A DNA stretch of 64,000 bases, taken from positions 1 to 64,000 of the forward strand of contig CBFICR010000007.1 in assembly GCA_965661105.1 (NCBI GenBank), written 5' to 3'. The stretch is from Eutrophocola sp965661105. GTDB taxonomy: Bacteria > Pseudomonadota > Gammaproteobacteria > Pseudomonadales > Pseudohongiellaceae. A program made the translations under genes and the position numbers. Within the stretch, counting starts at the first letter, position 1. Each line of letters starts with the position of its first letter. Of the stretch, positions 53,079 to 62,237 are shown one piece after another. The notes below the pieces were generated by a model. The model was not told where the DNA came from and did not search any database. It saw only the letters and a list, made by a program, of their open reading frames with translations.

Positions 53079-55102
53079 AAAACAGACTTACGCAGTCTAA
53101 CGGTTTGCCAATGAGCGCTGAATATCACCGCTTTTTGAAACTGGCACACCTGCTGGTTTTATCAACTACTCTGGGGTTTTTGGCCTCACCTGTTCTTGCG
53201 CAACAACCTGAACTTGGTACAGAGAATCTTGAGTTGATGCAGACGGATGGCTTTTTTTTCAAGGATCATAACAAGAATGGCGTTCTGGACACCTACGAGG
53301 ACTGGCGCCTTTCAGCTGCCCAACGTGCAGACCATCTGGTGAGTCTGATGACCATTGAGGAAAAAGCAGGGGCCATGTTGCATGGCACCCTGCCGATGGA
53401 TCAGTCACAAATTCCTGCCGGGGAAAATTACGATATTGCGCTGGCAGAAGACCTGATTCATGATCGCAATATCAATCACCTGATCACGCGCATAAGTGCC
53501 ACCCCTGAAAAAGTAGCCGTTGAAAATAATCGCATACAACAACTGGCCGAATCGTCACGGCTGGGAATTCCCGTCACCATCAGTACCGACCCGCGCCACC
53601 ACTTCCAGTTTACTGAAGGGGCTTCGGTAGCCAATAACGGATTTTCACAATGGCCGGAAACACTGGGGTTTGCCGCACTCAGGGATCCGGCCCTGGTAAA
53701 AGAATTTGCCGATATTGCACGCCAGGAATACCGGGCAGTAGGCATACATATGGGACTGTCGCCACAGGCAGACCTCAGTACTGAACCACGATGGTCACGC
53801 ATTAACGGGACGTTTGGTGAGGATGCGAATCTGGCCAAAGCACTGGTGCAGGCCTATGTTGAAGGTTTTCAAAATGGCAGTGAAGGCATCCATGCAGAAA
53901 GCGTTTCTCTGGTGGTAAAACACTGGACCGGATATGGCGCCGCTGCGGAAGGTTTTGACAGTCACAACTACTACGGTCGCTACGCCGTCTTTCCCGGCAA
54001 TAATTTTGCCTATCATGTTATCCCCTTTGAAGGAGCCTTTGCGGCCAATGTCGCCGGGGTAATGCCGACCTATTCCATTCTTAGGGATTTAACCATTGAG
54101 GGTGTCGCAATAGAACAGGTTGGTACGGGGTTTAATCGCTTTTTATTGACGGACCTGCTCAGAAACCAGTACGGTTTTTCCGGGGTGATTTTGTCAGACT
54201 GGGGTATCACCAAAGACTGCGGCGAAGCCTGCATAACCGGCAGGGATGCCAATGGTGTTCAGGGTTTCCATAATCATTCATCAGCCTGGGGGGTGATGGA
54301 TCTGAGCATAGAGCAGCGCTTTGCTAAAGGGATAAATGCTGGCATAGATCAGTTTGGTGGCGTTGAAAACACCGATGTTCTTGCTTCAACATTCAGACAG
54401 GGGCTGGTAAGTGAAGAGCGTATCAATCAATCTGTACGTCAGATACTGGTGCAAAAATTTGCCCTGGGATTATTTGAACAAGCCCTGGTCAATATCGAAA
54501 CGGCGAAAAGCACGGTGGGTAGTCCGCAACGATTAAACAGGGCAGAAGAAGTACAGGGCAGATCACTGGTCCTGCTTGAAAATAAAAATAATGTATTGCC
54601 ATTGACCGATCGGAAAATCGCTCTTTATCTGCATGGCGTCGAGAACGACATTGCCAGAAGCTATGGTTTTGAAATCGTCAATGATCCCGAAAAAGCAGAT
54701 CTTGCCATTATAAGAACCCAGGCTCCCTACCAGATTCTGCACCCTGATTATGTTTTTGGGCGCATGCAGCATGAAGGGGATTTATCATTCAGGGACGGTA
54801 ATACTGATTATGAAATGATAAAAAAGACTGCGGCACTTGTCCCTACCATCGTCACGGTTTACCTTGATCGTCCGGCCATATTGACCAATATTATCGATAA
54901 AGCCCATGCCATACTTGGTAATTTTGGTATTAGCGATAAAGCGCTTATGGAAGTGCTGGTGGGTAATATCAAGCCTGGTGGAAAACTGCCTTTTCAGTTA
55001 CCGGCCACCATGGAGAGTGTTATTCAACAACACGCCGACGTGCCATTTGACTCTGCAGAAGAACTTTTTCCATTTGGTTTTGGGCTTGAGTACAGCAGGT
55101 AG
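53075..55102 (+). CDS. Exported GH3 beta-glucosidase
   Basis: 675 residues. A signal peptide (about residues 26-43, ending VLAQ) exports it. The GH3 N-terminal domain includes the nucleophile Asp375 in GVILSDWGI; the C-terminal domain is present. A Cys pair (KDCGEACITG) follows the nucleophile. The family removes terminal beta-glucosyl or related residues from oligosaccharides. Glucose released in the periplasm would feed the sugar porter and glucokinase nearby. An N-terminal EF-hand-like DHNKNGVLDTYEDW suggests calcium binding, which is inference. Confidence 0.92.
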   Translation: MKNRLTQSNGLPMSAEYHRFLKLAHLLVLSTTLGFLASPVLAQQPELGTENLELMQTDGFFFKDHNKNGVLDTYEDWRLSAAQRADHLVSLMTIEEKAGAMLHGTLPMDQSQIPAGENYDIALAEDLIHDRNINHLITRISATPEKVAVENNRIQQLAESSRLGIPVTISTDPRHHFQFTEGASVANNGFSQWPETLGFAALRDPALVKEFADIARQEYRAVGIHMGLSPQADLSTEPRWSRINGTFGEDANLAKALVQAYVEGFQNGSEGIHAESVSLVVKHWTGYGAAAEGFDSHNYYGRYAVFPGNNFAYHVIPFEGAFAANVAGVMPTYSILRDLTIEGVAIEQVGTGFNRFLLTDLLRNQYGFSGVILSDWGITKDCGEACITGRDANGVQGFHNHSSAWGVMDLSIEQRFAKGINAGIDQFGGVENTDVLASTFRQGLVSEERINQSVRQILVQKFALGLFEQALVNIETAKSTVGSPQRLNRAEEVQGRSLVLLENKNNVLPLTDRKIALYLHGVENDIARSYGFEIVNDPEKADLAIIRTQAPYQILHPDYVFGRMQHEGDLSFRDGNTDYEMIKKTAALVPTIVTVYLDRPAILTNIIDKAHAILGNFGISDKALMEVLVGNIKPGGKLPFQLPATMESVIQQHADVPFDSAEELFPFGFGLEYSR

Positions 55103-55132
55103 GAAGCGCTGGGCAGTCAGCAAATGGCTCGG

Positions 55133-56077
55133 TCAGTGATCCGTTCGCCGTAGATAAGCAGCGGCACCCAGTAGACCAGGATATGGCGCGGTCACAATGT
55201 AGGTGGCTATTTTTTGATTATAGGAACGGTAGCGCCCTTTGTCCTCAAAACGATTTCGAAACTCACTGTCTTTTACATAATCGACAAATCTGGGCACTAT
55301 CCCGCCAGCAATGTATACGCCGCCAAAGGATGCCGTGGCCAACGCCAGGCTACCGCAATAGGAGCCGAGCATTGCACAAAAAAGATCCAGTGTTTTCTGA
55401 CAACTTGTGCTATTACCAGCAATGGCTGAATCACTTATCTGTTGTGCATTCATTGGTGAAAGATCGATACCGTCTATTTCACAGATAGCTGCATGTAATT
55501 CTATAAGGCCGGGGCCGGATAAAATCCTCTCGGTAGAGACATGCCCATACTTGCGATGAAAAATACGCCATATTTCCTGTTCATAGGGGGTATTGGGCGC
55601 AAAGTCCATATGGCCACCTTCCCCTGGCAGGACCTGCCAGCCACTCGCAGTTCTGGCCAGCATCGCTACCCCCAGTCCGGTGCCGGGACCACATATCAGG
55701 GCCAATTTATCAGGTTCGATACTGCCCTCCCCAATCTGCACCTTTTCGGTTTTTGCCAGTAAGGGGATAGCCAAGCCTATGGCATGGTAATCATTAATGA
55801 TAGTTACCGTTTTTAGTGACAACTGTTCTTTCAGGGACTGGCCTGAAAAAGACCAATCAAGGTTGGTCATGGTCACCTGGTTATCCACCAGAGGACTGGC
55901 AACGGCTATGCATACACTCTTCACCTCAAGTTTATGCATTTCAATATAGGATGAAAGCGCCTCGGCAGGCCCGGAAAATTCCGGACAAGACCATGACTCA
56001 ACAGTTTTCAGACTATGATTTTCATCGAGGGTCGCTATGCGACAGTTCGTCCCCCCGATATCCATGACTACTTGCAT
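55133..56077 (-). CDS. glk: Glucokinase
   Basis: 314 residues, the proteobacterial (Glk) length. The ATP motif DIGGTNCR opens the protein. The sugar and catalytic region reads TNLDW, NDYHAIGLA, GPGTGLGVA and GEGGHMDFAP. ATP phosphorylates glucose to glucose 6-phosphate. It lies convergent to the GH3 gene and divergent from the sugar porter gene, across a 177-base promoter region, so the three probably form a glucose-use module. A typical NDF.A motif is NDYHA here; the change is minor. Confidence 0.95.
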   Translation of the reverse strand: MQVVMDIGGTNCRIATLDENHSLKTVESWSCPEFSGPAEALSSYIEMHKLEVKSVCIAVASPLVDNQVTMTNLDWSFSGQSLKEQLSLKTVTIINDYHAIGLAIPLLAKTEKVQIGEGSIEPDKLALICGPGTGLGVAMLARTASGWQVLPGEGGHMDFAPNTPYEQEIWRIFHRKYGHVSTERILSGPGLIELHAAICEIDGIDLSPMNAQQISDSAIAGNSTSCQKTLDLFCAMLGSYCGSLALATASFGGVYIAGGIVPRFVDYVKDSEFRNRFEDKGRYRSYNQKIATYIVTAPYPGLLGAAAYLRRTDH

Positions 56078-56254
56078 TGTGTTGCTTCGCGATACGCTCC
56101 AAAAATTAATTGCTGCTGAACATTAGTCGACATAAGTCTAACACTTCTTCTGCTGTTCCGGCCGGCCGGATTTATTACTTGCTTCAGACAGGTTCATTCT
56201 CTACCCTGCATTTTGTCCAATAGCCCAATAATAAAATTATAAGGCAGCCACGCT

Positions 56255-57727
56255 ATGACAGCAGTTAATCCGCAATACTCCAGAACTACCATCCTGTTTA
56301 TAACAGCGGTAGTAGCCATGGGAGGATTATTATTTGGCTATGACACAGGGGTTATTTCAGGAAGCCAGCTCTACTTTACCGAGTTTTTCGATTTAACAAG
56401 CGCAGAGCAGGGCTGGGCAGTCAGCAGCGCCATCTATGGCTGTCTGTTTGGCGCTTTAGCGAGCGGTTATCTTACAAAACAGATCAGTCGCAAATATACC
56501 CTGCTGCTTTCGGCCCTGCTTTTTATAGTTTCTGCCTGGGGCTCCGGCATGGCCAATTCACTGCTGGAACTTTCGATTTACCGAATTATCGGCGGCCTCG
56601 GAGTTGGCATGGCGTCCATGGCAGCCCCTATGTATATAGCAGAAATCTCGCCACCAAAAGAACGCGGACAAATGGTTTCCTATTACCAGCTCGCGGTAGT
56701 CATTGGTTTTTTTGTGGTGTTTCTGGCCACCTATTTTATTGGTAATGGCAGTGTAAATTTTATTGCCTCAGTTAATGAAAATGACCTGCATCGCTGGAAT
56801 GTCGAACAGGGCTGGAGAATCATGTTCTGGTCTGAACTGATTCCCGCCGGGCTGTTTTTTGTTTTGTTGTTTTTCGTTCCCCATACACCGCGCTGGCTGG
56901 TATTAAAACAAAGAACCGACCAGGCCGCAGATGTGCTGGCAAAAATAACATCCACCGCAGAAGAGGGCAGACTCGAGCTTGAAGATATCAAGCTGTCATT
57001 TTCACAAACCCGGGAACATCACAAAGTCACCCTGGCCTCGAAAGGAATCGCGTTTATATTATTTCTGGGCATCATGCTGTCCATTTTTCAACAAACCACC
57101 GGTATTAATGCCATCCTTTATTATGGCGCTGAAATTTTCAGTAATGCACTGGGCTACGGCCCTGAAGACGCACTGAAACAACAGTTATGGACCGCCGGCG
57201 TCAATCTGGCGTTCACCTTCATCGCTATTTTCACTATCGACAGGTGGGGAAGAAAACCATTATTGCTCACAGGGATCGCCGGCATGTTCCTGGGCCTGAG
57301 CATTCTGGCGTTGACTATTTACAGCGGTCAATTGGGTATAATTTCTTTACTGTCCATTCTGCTGTTTATCGGCTCCTTCGCCATGTCCATGGGACCGGTG
57401 GTCTGGGTTCTGCTGTCAGAAATTTTCCCCAACACCATACGCAGTATCGCCATGTCTATTGCCGTTGCAGCCCAGTGGTTATTTAACGCCATCGTGGCCA
57501 ACAGCTTTCCCGTTATTAATGGCAGCCAGCTCAACAATGAGACCTTTAACGGGGTACTGCCCTATCTGATTTTTGCCTCCTTTTGCCTGATCACTTTTGT
57601 CTTCGTCTGGCGTCTGGTCCCTGAAACCAAAGGCAAAACCCTGGAAGAACTTGAAGCGCTTTGGACCGGCGAGAATGTCTTTCATCAGGCTGATGAAATC
57701 GAACCCGACAGTATGGTGGATAGATAA
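56255..57727 (+). CDS. Sugar porter-family MFS transporter
   Basis: 490 residues with 12 helices. Signature sugar-porter motifs: GGLLFGYDTGVISG in helix 1, PMYIAEISPPKERGQ, QQTTGINAILYYG in helix 7 and PETKGKTLEELE at the end. It is homologous to XylE/GalP and glucose transporters, driven by protons or Na+, in the inner membrane. Its divergent neighbour is glucokinase, so glucose is the likely substrate. A nonpolar loop of 25 residues in the middle (NGSVNFIASVNENDLHR) is longer than in XylE, but within family variation. Confidence 0.93.
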   Translation: MTAVNPQYSRTTILFITAVVAMGGLLFGYDTGVISGSQLYFTEFFDLTSAEQGWAVSSAIYGCLFGALASGYLTKQISRKYTLLLSALLFIVSAWGSGMANSLLELSIYRIIGGLGVGMASMAAPMYIAEISPPKERGQMVSYYQLAVVIGFFVVFLATYFIGNGSVNFIASVNENDLHRWNVEQGWRIMFWSELIPAGLFFVLLFFVPHTPRWLVLKQRTDQAADVLAKITSTAEEGRLELEDIKLSFSQTREHHKVTLASKGIAFILFLGIMLSIFQQTTGINAILYYGAEIFSNALGYGPEDALKQQLWTAGVNLAFTFIAIFTIDRWGRKPLLLTGIAGMFLGLSILALTIYSGQLGIISLLSILLFIGSFAMSMGPVVWVLLSEIFPNTIRSIAMSIAVAAQWLFNAIVANSFPVINGSQLNNETFNGVLPYLIFASFCLITFVFVWRLVPETKGKTLEELEALWTGENVFHQADEIEPDSMVDR

Positions 57728-57795
57728 CAGGTTGACAGGTAGCGAGTTAGATTAATAGAAAGGGAGGAAGCCAGGCAGGCCCGAGGCTAGCAGGA

Positions 57796-57833
57796 AAATG
57801 GCAGCGCACACTCACCAGGCGGCTCTGCCATTT
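57796..57833. terminator. Hairpin between convergent genes
   Basis: AAATGGCAG and CTGCCATTT form a perfect 9-bp stem between the sugar porter and rhodanese stops. No long T tail follows on either strand, so termination here is plausible rather than certain. Confidence 0.45.
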
Positions 57834-57860
57834 CACAATTACACTTTTAAAACAGATGCC

Positions 57861-58217
57861 TCAGGGCGAACTGCTCATCTCTGCCAGATTACGTAATTCC
57901 CGGACATCATCAATGCCACCCATATTATTCACATTGGTAAAACCTGCAGCTTCCAGGATTTCCTTGGCCTGACCGGCACGATTGCCACTGCGGCAATAAA
58001 GGTTGATTTCATCACCCTTGCCGTAGGCGGCAGCGAATGTTTCAACATCAATCGTGGCCAATGGGATGTTCAGGTCCCCGTCAATATGATTGTCGGTGTA
58101 CTCCGCTACCGTTCTGACATCGATCCAGACCGGCTCAGGCATGCTTGCACACGCCACCAGTGTAAACAGGGTAATGGCTGTTAATAATTTCACTATTGGA
58201 TTCATTATGGAATGCAT
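57861..58217 (-). CDS. Rhodanese-domain lipoprotein
   Basis: 118 residues (or 114 from the second Met). The signal ends in the lipobox LVAC, so it is an envelope lipoprotein. A single rhodanese domain follows, with active-site Cys in YCRSGNRAG. Rhodaneses move sulfane sulfur from thiosulfate or persulfides to acceptors. It is the last gene of the minus-strand respiratory operon, 115 bases after the tsdA-like gene, which supports a role in sulfur handling. Single-domain periplasmic rhodaneses are common, so transferase activity is inferred. Confidence 0.88.
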   Translation of the reverse strand: MHSIMNPIVKLLTAITLFTLVACASMPEPVWIDVRTVAEYTDNHIDGDLNIPLATIDVETFAAAYGKGDEINLYCRSGNRAGQAKEILEAAGFTNVNNMGGIDDVRELRNLAEMSSSP

Positions 58218-58332
58218 TTTAGGTTTCCTTCTTTAGCTGGCAATCGTTTTCAGCGGTTGATTCTTTTTGATGATATTTTCAATCCTGACTTTCTGTTCCC
58301 CAGGCTTTCAGTGCGGGCAACGGCCATCAGGC

Positions 58333-59286
58333 CTATTGCGGATTCAATTGTTCGTAATAATCACGTATTGGTTGAAACGGTCCAAACTGATGTTGCTCCT
58401 GCGGAAAAGGATCGGCATAAGGCAAATAGGGACTGTCTACCGGTTTACGCCACAACTCCGGGAAATCCTCTTCCAGGGATGCCTTGATGGGACGTGGCTG
58501 GGAATTGATATAGGCCGCCACATCATAGGCCTCATCATCACTGAGATCCGGCAAGCCCAACGGCATACGTGCCTTGATAAAACGCGCAGCGGTCAGTACC
58601 CGGGTCATGCCTGCACCATTGTTATAACTTTCAGGCCCCCAAAGTGGCGGAAACACATAACCATCCAGCACATCGGTCGTTTGCATTAAACCCAATCCGT
58701 CTTCACCGTGACAAATCTGGCACTTTGACTCATAAACTATTTTTCCGGCATCGAGACTGGCTTTCCTCTGGGGTTCAACAAAAGCCGGAGGTTCAACAGC
58801 TTCGGTTTTCTCCTCACTCATAATTTTGTATTGCTGACCCAGACTGAGAATATAACTTTCCATGGCAATCATTTCCACACTGTCGCGGGGCAGAGGCTTG
58901 CCGTTCATGCTGCGCTGCATGCAACCATTGATGCGATCCCTGAGATCCCCTTCCCCGCCGTCACGACCGGAAAAACGCGGGTAGCGGGTAGCACTCTGGA
59001 GTAATGACAAGGTGCCTGGTGTGGTACCTGACTCAAGATGGCAAGAAGCACAGTCAAGACCATTGCCGGAATAACGCATGGCGGGGTCCGGCTGTTCGGG
59101 CCCCAGTAGACGTGTGGTTTCCCTGAGCAATTGCTGACCATAAGCCGCGGTGGCTGCCGGTGGAGCCAAGGCGGGCTCGACTTGTTCCGGTTGCCGGTAG
59201 AGACCATAAAGAATGACCAAAAGTCCCAGCACACTGGTGGCACCAAGCACCAGTATCACGCCATGACTGATATTACGTTCGCTCAT
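58333..59286 (-). CDS. tsdA: Membrane-anchored TsdA-like thiosulfate dehydrogenase (diheme)
   Basis: 317 residues. An N-terminal membrane helix (about residues 8-30) anchors it to the periplasmic face. Haem 1 is CASCH at 79-83, and Cys122 in RINGCMQRSMNG lies where the TsdA distal cysteine ligand sits. Haem 2 is CQICH at 189-193, with Met241 in ARMPLG as a probable ligand. The C-terminal block (PYADPFPQEQHQFGPFQPI) is typical of TsdA. TsdA converts thiosulfate to tetrathionate or the reverse. A membrane anchor and position in an oxidase operon are unusual; electrons could pass directly to the oxidase. Confidence 0.88.
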   Translation of the reverse strand: MSERNISHGVILVLGATSVLGLLVILYGLYRQPEQVEPALAPPAATAAYGQQLLRETTRLLGPEQPDPAMRYSGNGLDCASCHLESGTTPGTLSLLQSATRYPRFSGRDGGEGDLRDRINGCMQRSMNGKPLPRDSVEMIAMESYILSLGQQYKIMSEEKTEAVEPPAFVEPQRKASLDAGKIVYESKCQICHGEDGLGLMQTTDVLDGYVFPPLWGPESYNNGAGMTRVLTAARFIKARMPLGLPDLSDDEAYDVAAYINSQPRPIKASLEEDFPELWRKPVDSPYLPYADPFPQEQHQFGPFQPIRDYYEQLNPQ

Positions 59287-59361
59287 TGTTTTTATCTTTC
59301 GCCTCTTGCCTTATGCGCTGTTGATGGTTGTACTACTTCTTACATGCTACCTGACCGCTAT

Positions 59362-59568
59362 TCAATGTTTTTCATTACCGGCATTGTTATCGGGCGAGTC
59401 ATTTTTTTCAGGGGAATGCCTATAGTGCTTTTCGAATTGATCCAGTTGCGCCTGAAACAGGTATTTGGGCTTCTCTATGCGGGCACGCAACTCACTGCGC
59501 ATTCCCCAGGCCAGTAAAAAGATCAATGCCAGCGCCAAAGAGCTTAGCACAATGATATCGATGATCAT
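59362..59568 (-). CDS. CcoQ-like small membrane protein
   Basis: 68 residues: one N-terminal membrane helix (about residues 4-22), then a basic and polar tail. Size and position, overlapping the oxidase stop by ATGA (59565-59568), fit the CcoQ (FixQ) subunit of cbb3 oxidases, which stabilises the complex. The sequence itself is too short for a firm family call, and the tail is longer than in typical CcoQ. Translation is probably coupled to the oxidase gene. Confidence 0.6.
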   Translation of the reverse strand: MIIDIIVLSSLALALIFLLAWGMRSELRARIEKPKYLFQAQLDQFEKHYRHSPEKNDSPDNNAGNEKH

Positions 59569-62237
59569 GGCTCGCCCTCGTAAAACTGACGCAGGTAATA
59601 ACTCACTGCCCGTATCTGGGACTCTGACAGACGATCGGTCCAGGGCGCCATGGAAGAACCTTCCACCCCGTTGTTCAATACCCGCACACTTTCGCCAAGT
59701 GTTGGCCTTTGATTTCTAAAATCGGTAGGGGCTATTTGCAACTGGCTGGCAGCAAAACCCTGACCGCTACCGTCAGCTCCATGACACTGAACACAGTTAT
59801 TTTGATAAACCTGCTCCCCGGTTTGCAATTGCCCCGGCGCTGGTGGTGGTGTTGACTCTTGTGCAGTAAACGCTTTCACATAATTTGCCAGCGCATTAAG
59901 ACCATTTACCGGGATATCCCGCCAGGCCGGCATTGCTGTGCCGGGCACACCATGCCAGAGCACTTGCGCCAGACGCTGCTCAGTAAAAGCATATTGAGTC
60001 AGATTCGTCGGTCGTGGTAGCAGCCAGTCTGCTGCCGGGCCATTCCCGGTACCGTTATCACCATGACAACCTGTACATAAAGTCAGCCAAAGCTTCTTTC
60101 CTGTTTCCTGACCTTCTGGCATAGCGCCACTGTCAAGTATCGGGGTTTCTCCTGATGCCCGGGCCAACCCGGGATGCGCATTCAGCGACGGCGAGCTCAC
60201 AGCCATTTGCGCCCATTTATGCTCGGGGTAAAGCGCCCTTACATTTTCATCCGCATCAGGCCATGCCAGCTCCCTTGCTCTGCCCAGTGACTCAAGGTAC
60301 GCCACCAGATCCAGGGCCTCCTGTTTAGGCTGATCAACACTGCCATTAAAAAAGGCATTGTAGGACGGCATGATTGACCAGGGCACTACACTGCGGGGCG
60401 CGAACAAATGCGCCAGATGCCAGTCACGATTGCGGGTGCCGCTGCTGCGCGACAGGTCTGGCCCAACGCGTCGGGTGCCCCACATATGGGGTGTATCAAA
60501 CTGACCTTCCCAGGCCAGCGTGGGTGCGCCAAAGCGCTTGATGTCCGCATCGGTGTAACGTATCTGCTGGGTATGACAGTAGGAACAACCTTCGCGCGCA
60601 TAGATTTTTCTGCCGCGGGCTTCCGAGTCAGACAAGGCGTAAAGATCAGCAGGCGACATGGCCGCAATCTGCTGGTCCAGCTCCTTTCCGGGCCAGACGC
60701 CCAGCAACATCACTGAGAGAATGAAAAAACCTATGGCGGCACTAGCCGCGACCCGGTAGGACATGCGTAAAAAGTGCGCCGGCGACGCTGCAGCTTCATT
60801 GCCATTCAGCCCGGCACCGGTATTACCATGGGCCTGTTCTTCGCGCTGACTCGCCAGCAGTTTTACACCTGCGCCTTTTTCCCCACTGCACAAACCGTAA
60901 AACAGCAGGATGAAACCGGCCACAATGGGGATGGATGAAAGTGAGCGAATGAGCCAGTAAGGTCTGGACTGCTGAACCGACTCATACCAGGGCGAACCGT
61001 TTTGCCAAAGTTCGGCCTGCACCAGGCCGGCAATGGTGAGATCGATAACCATGATGCTGATGCCAATCACCAGCAGCCAGAATGACAGCGCCAGTGCACC
61101 CGCGTTATAGCGCGCCCAGGGGATTCGTTGCCAGCTGTGAATAATGCCACCAATACCGGCAAAGGTGGCAAAGCCAAGCATGGCGAGATGGGAATGGCCA
61201 ATGACCCAGTCGGTAAAATGCACCACCTGGTTCAGTGACATTTGTGCCTGCAAGGCACCCTGCACGCTGACAATGAGATAAAAGATTATGGCTAGCAGAA
61301 CAAAGCGCAAACCGATATCTTTTTTTAGCATGGCTGATCCACGCAAGGACATCAGCAGATTGGTGACCACGATAATCACGATCACGCCCAGTAATGCGGA
61401 GGCTGCAATTGCCCCCAACTGGGCCGCCATGGGAATCACCGAGAACACATAGTGATGGGTGCCATTGAGGGGGTAGAGAAAAAACAGCCCCCAGAATCCC
61501 AGCATGGAAAGGAAATGACTAAAAATGGGTCTGCCGGTAACCGCAGGAATCACAAAATAAAGAATCGCCAACGCCAGCGGGGTGACAAACAGCCCCACAG
61601 CATCATGAATCCAGAGACCGGTAAAGGCAGCACTTTCTGCCCCCGGCACCAGTTCCGGAATGATGTTGCCCATGGGATAGGCCAGCAGGGTAAACACCAG
61701 TGCACCGATGATATACCAGCTCGATACATAGAGATCTTCCAGGCCATTTTTGAAAAATGGTGGCAGGAACTGGATGCCTGCCATTAACAGGGCCGTAATC
61801 ACAAAGACATCAATAACAAGCGGAAATTCTGCCCACTCAATAGGCTGGCTGACGCCACTGAGCACCAGCAACCAGCCCGGCAGCATGACGACAAAATTCC
61901 ATACCCCGAATAACCAGCGACCCAGATTGTGGCTGAAAACCCTTCGGCCGGTGAGAACCGGTATAGCATGATAGAGAAAGGCCAGGAAGGCATTGCCCAG
62001 CCAGCCCAGCATGATGCCCTGGGTATGGGCATAGCGCATTCGACCCCAGGCCATGGAGTGCCAGGAGCCCAATGCATCAGGCAGGAAGAATTGCAGGGAA
62101 ATGACGATGCCAAACAGAATCGCGAACAGCACACAGACCAGCGCGGCTATGCTGTGGGCATAGACCAGTCCGGTATCTACCAGGCCGTCCGCAGAGCTTT
62201 CTCTGACCGGGCGGGAAGCCCTGAATACTTCACTCAT
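59565..62237 (-). CDS. Fused cbb3-type oxidase: CcoN + CcoO + CcoP-like diheme domain
   Basis: 890 residues. CcoN (about 1-455): low-spin haem His71, CuB ligands His211, His261 and His262, catalytic Tyr255 six residues before His261 as in cbb3, and haem ligands His348 and His350. CcoO (about 490-660): one anchor helix, haem CSYCH at 551-555 and axial Met623. A C-terminal diheme domain (700-890) has CTGCH at 721-725 and CVQCH at 815-819, with Met769 and Met863, resembling CcoP without its anchor. It reduces oxygen to water. The Glu of the cbb3 FEGP motif is Gln326 here (VSVQGAL). Confidence 0.92.
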   Translation of the reverse strand: MSEVFRASRPVRESSADGLVDTGLVYAHSIAALVCVLFAILFGIVISLQFFLPDALGSWHSMAWGRMRYAHTQGIMLGWLGNAFLAFLYHAIPVLTGRRVFSHNLGRWLFGVWNFVVMLPGWLLVLSGVSQPIEWAEFPLVIDVFVITALLMAGIQFLPPFFKNGLEDLYVSSWYIIGALVFTLLAYPMGNIIPELVPGAESAAFTGLWIHDAVGLFVTPLALAILYFVIPAVTGRPIFSHFLSMLGFWGLFFLYPLNGTHHYVFSVIPMAAQLGAIAASALLGVIVIIVVTNLLMSLRGSAMLKKDIGLRFVLLAIIFYLIVSVQGALQAQMSLNQVVHFTDWVIGHSHLAMLGFATFAGIGGIIHSWQRIPWARYNAGALALSFWLLVIGISIMVIDLTIAGLVQAELWQNGSPWYESVQQSRPYWLIRSLSSIPIVAGFILLFYGLCSGEKGAGVKLLASQREEQAHGNTGAGLNGNEAAASPAHFLRMSYRVAASAAIGFFILSVMLLGVWPGKELDQQIAAMSPADLYALSDSEARGRKIYAREGCSYCHTQQIRYTDADIKRFGAPTLAWEGQFDTPHMWGTRRVGPDLSRSSGTRNRDWHLAHLFAPRSVVPWSIMPSYNAFFNGSVDQPKQEALDLVAYLESLGRARELAWPDADENVRALYPEHKWAQMAVSSPSLNAHPGLARASGETPILDSGAMPEGQETGKKLWLTLCTGCHGDNGTGNGPAADWLLPRPTNLTQYAFTEQRLAQVLWHGVPGTAMPAWRDIPVNGLNALANYVKAFTAQESTPPPAPGQLQTGEQVYQNNCVQCHGADGSGQGFAASQLQIAPTDFRNQRPTLGESVRVLNNGVEGSSMAPWTDRLSESQIRAVSYYLRQFYEGEP

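Noticed and set aside
58267..58689. A 140-residue plus-strand frame opposite the TsdA-like gene
   Set aside because: No motif or start context; the TsdA-like frame has two haem sites and family-wide motifs.
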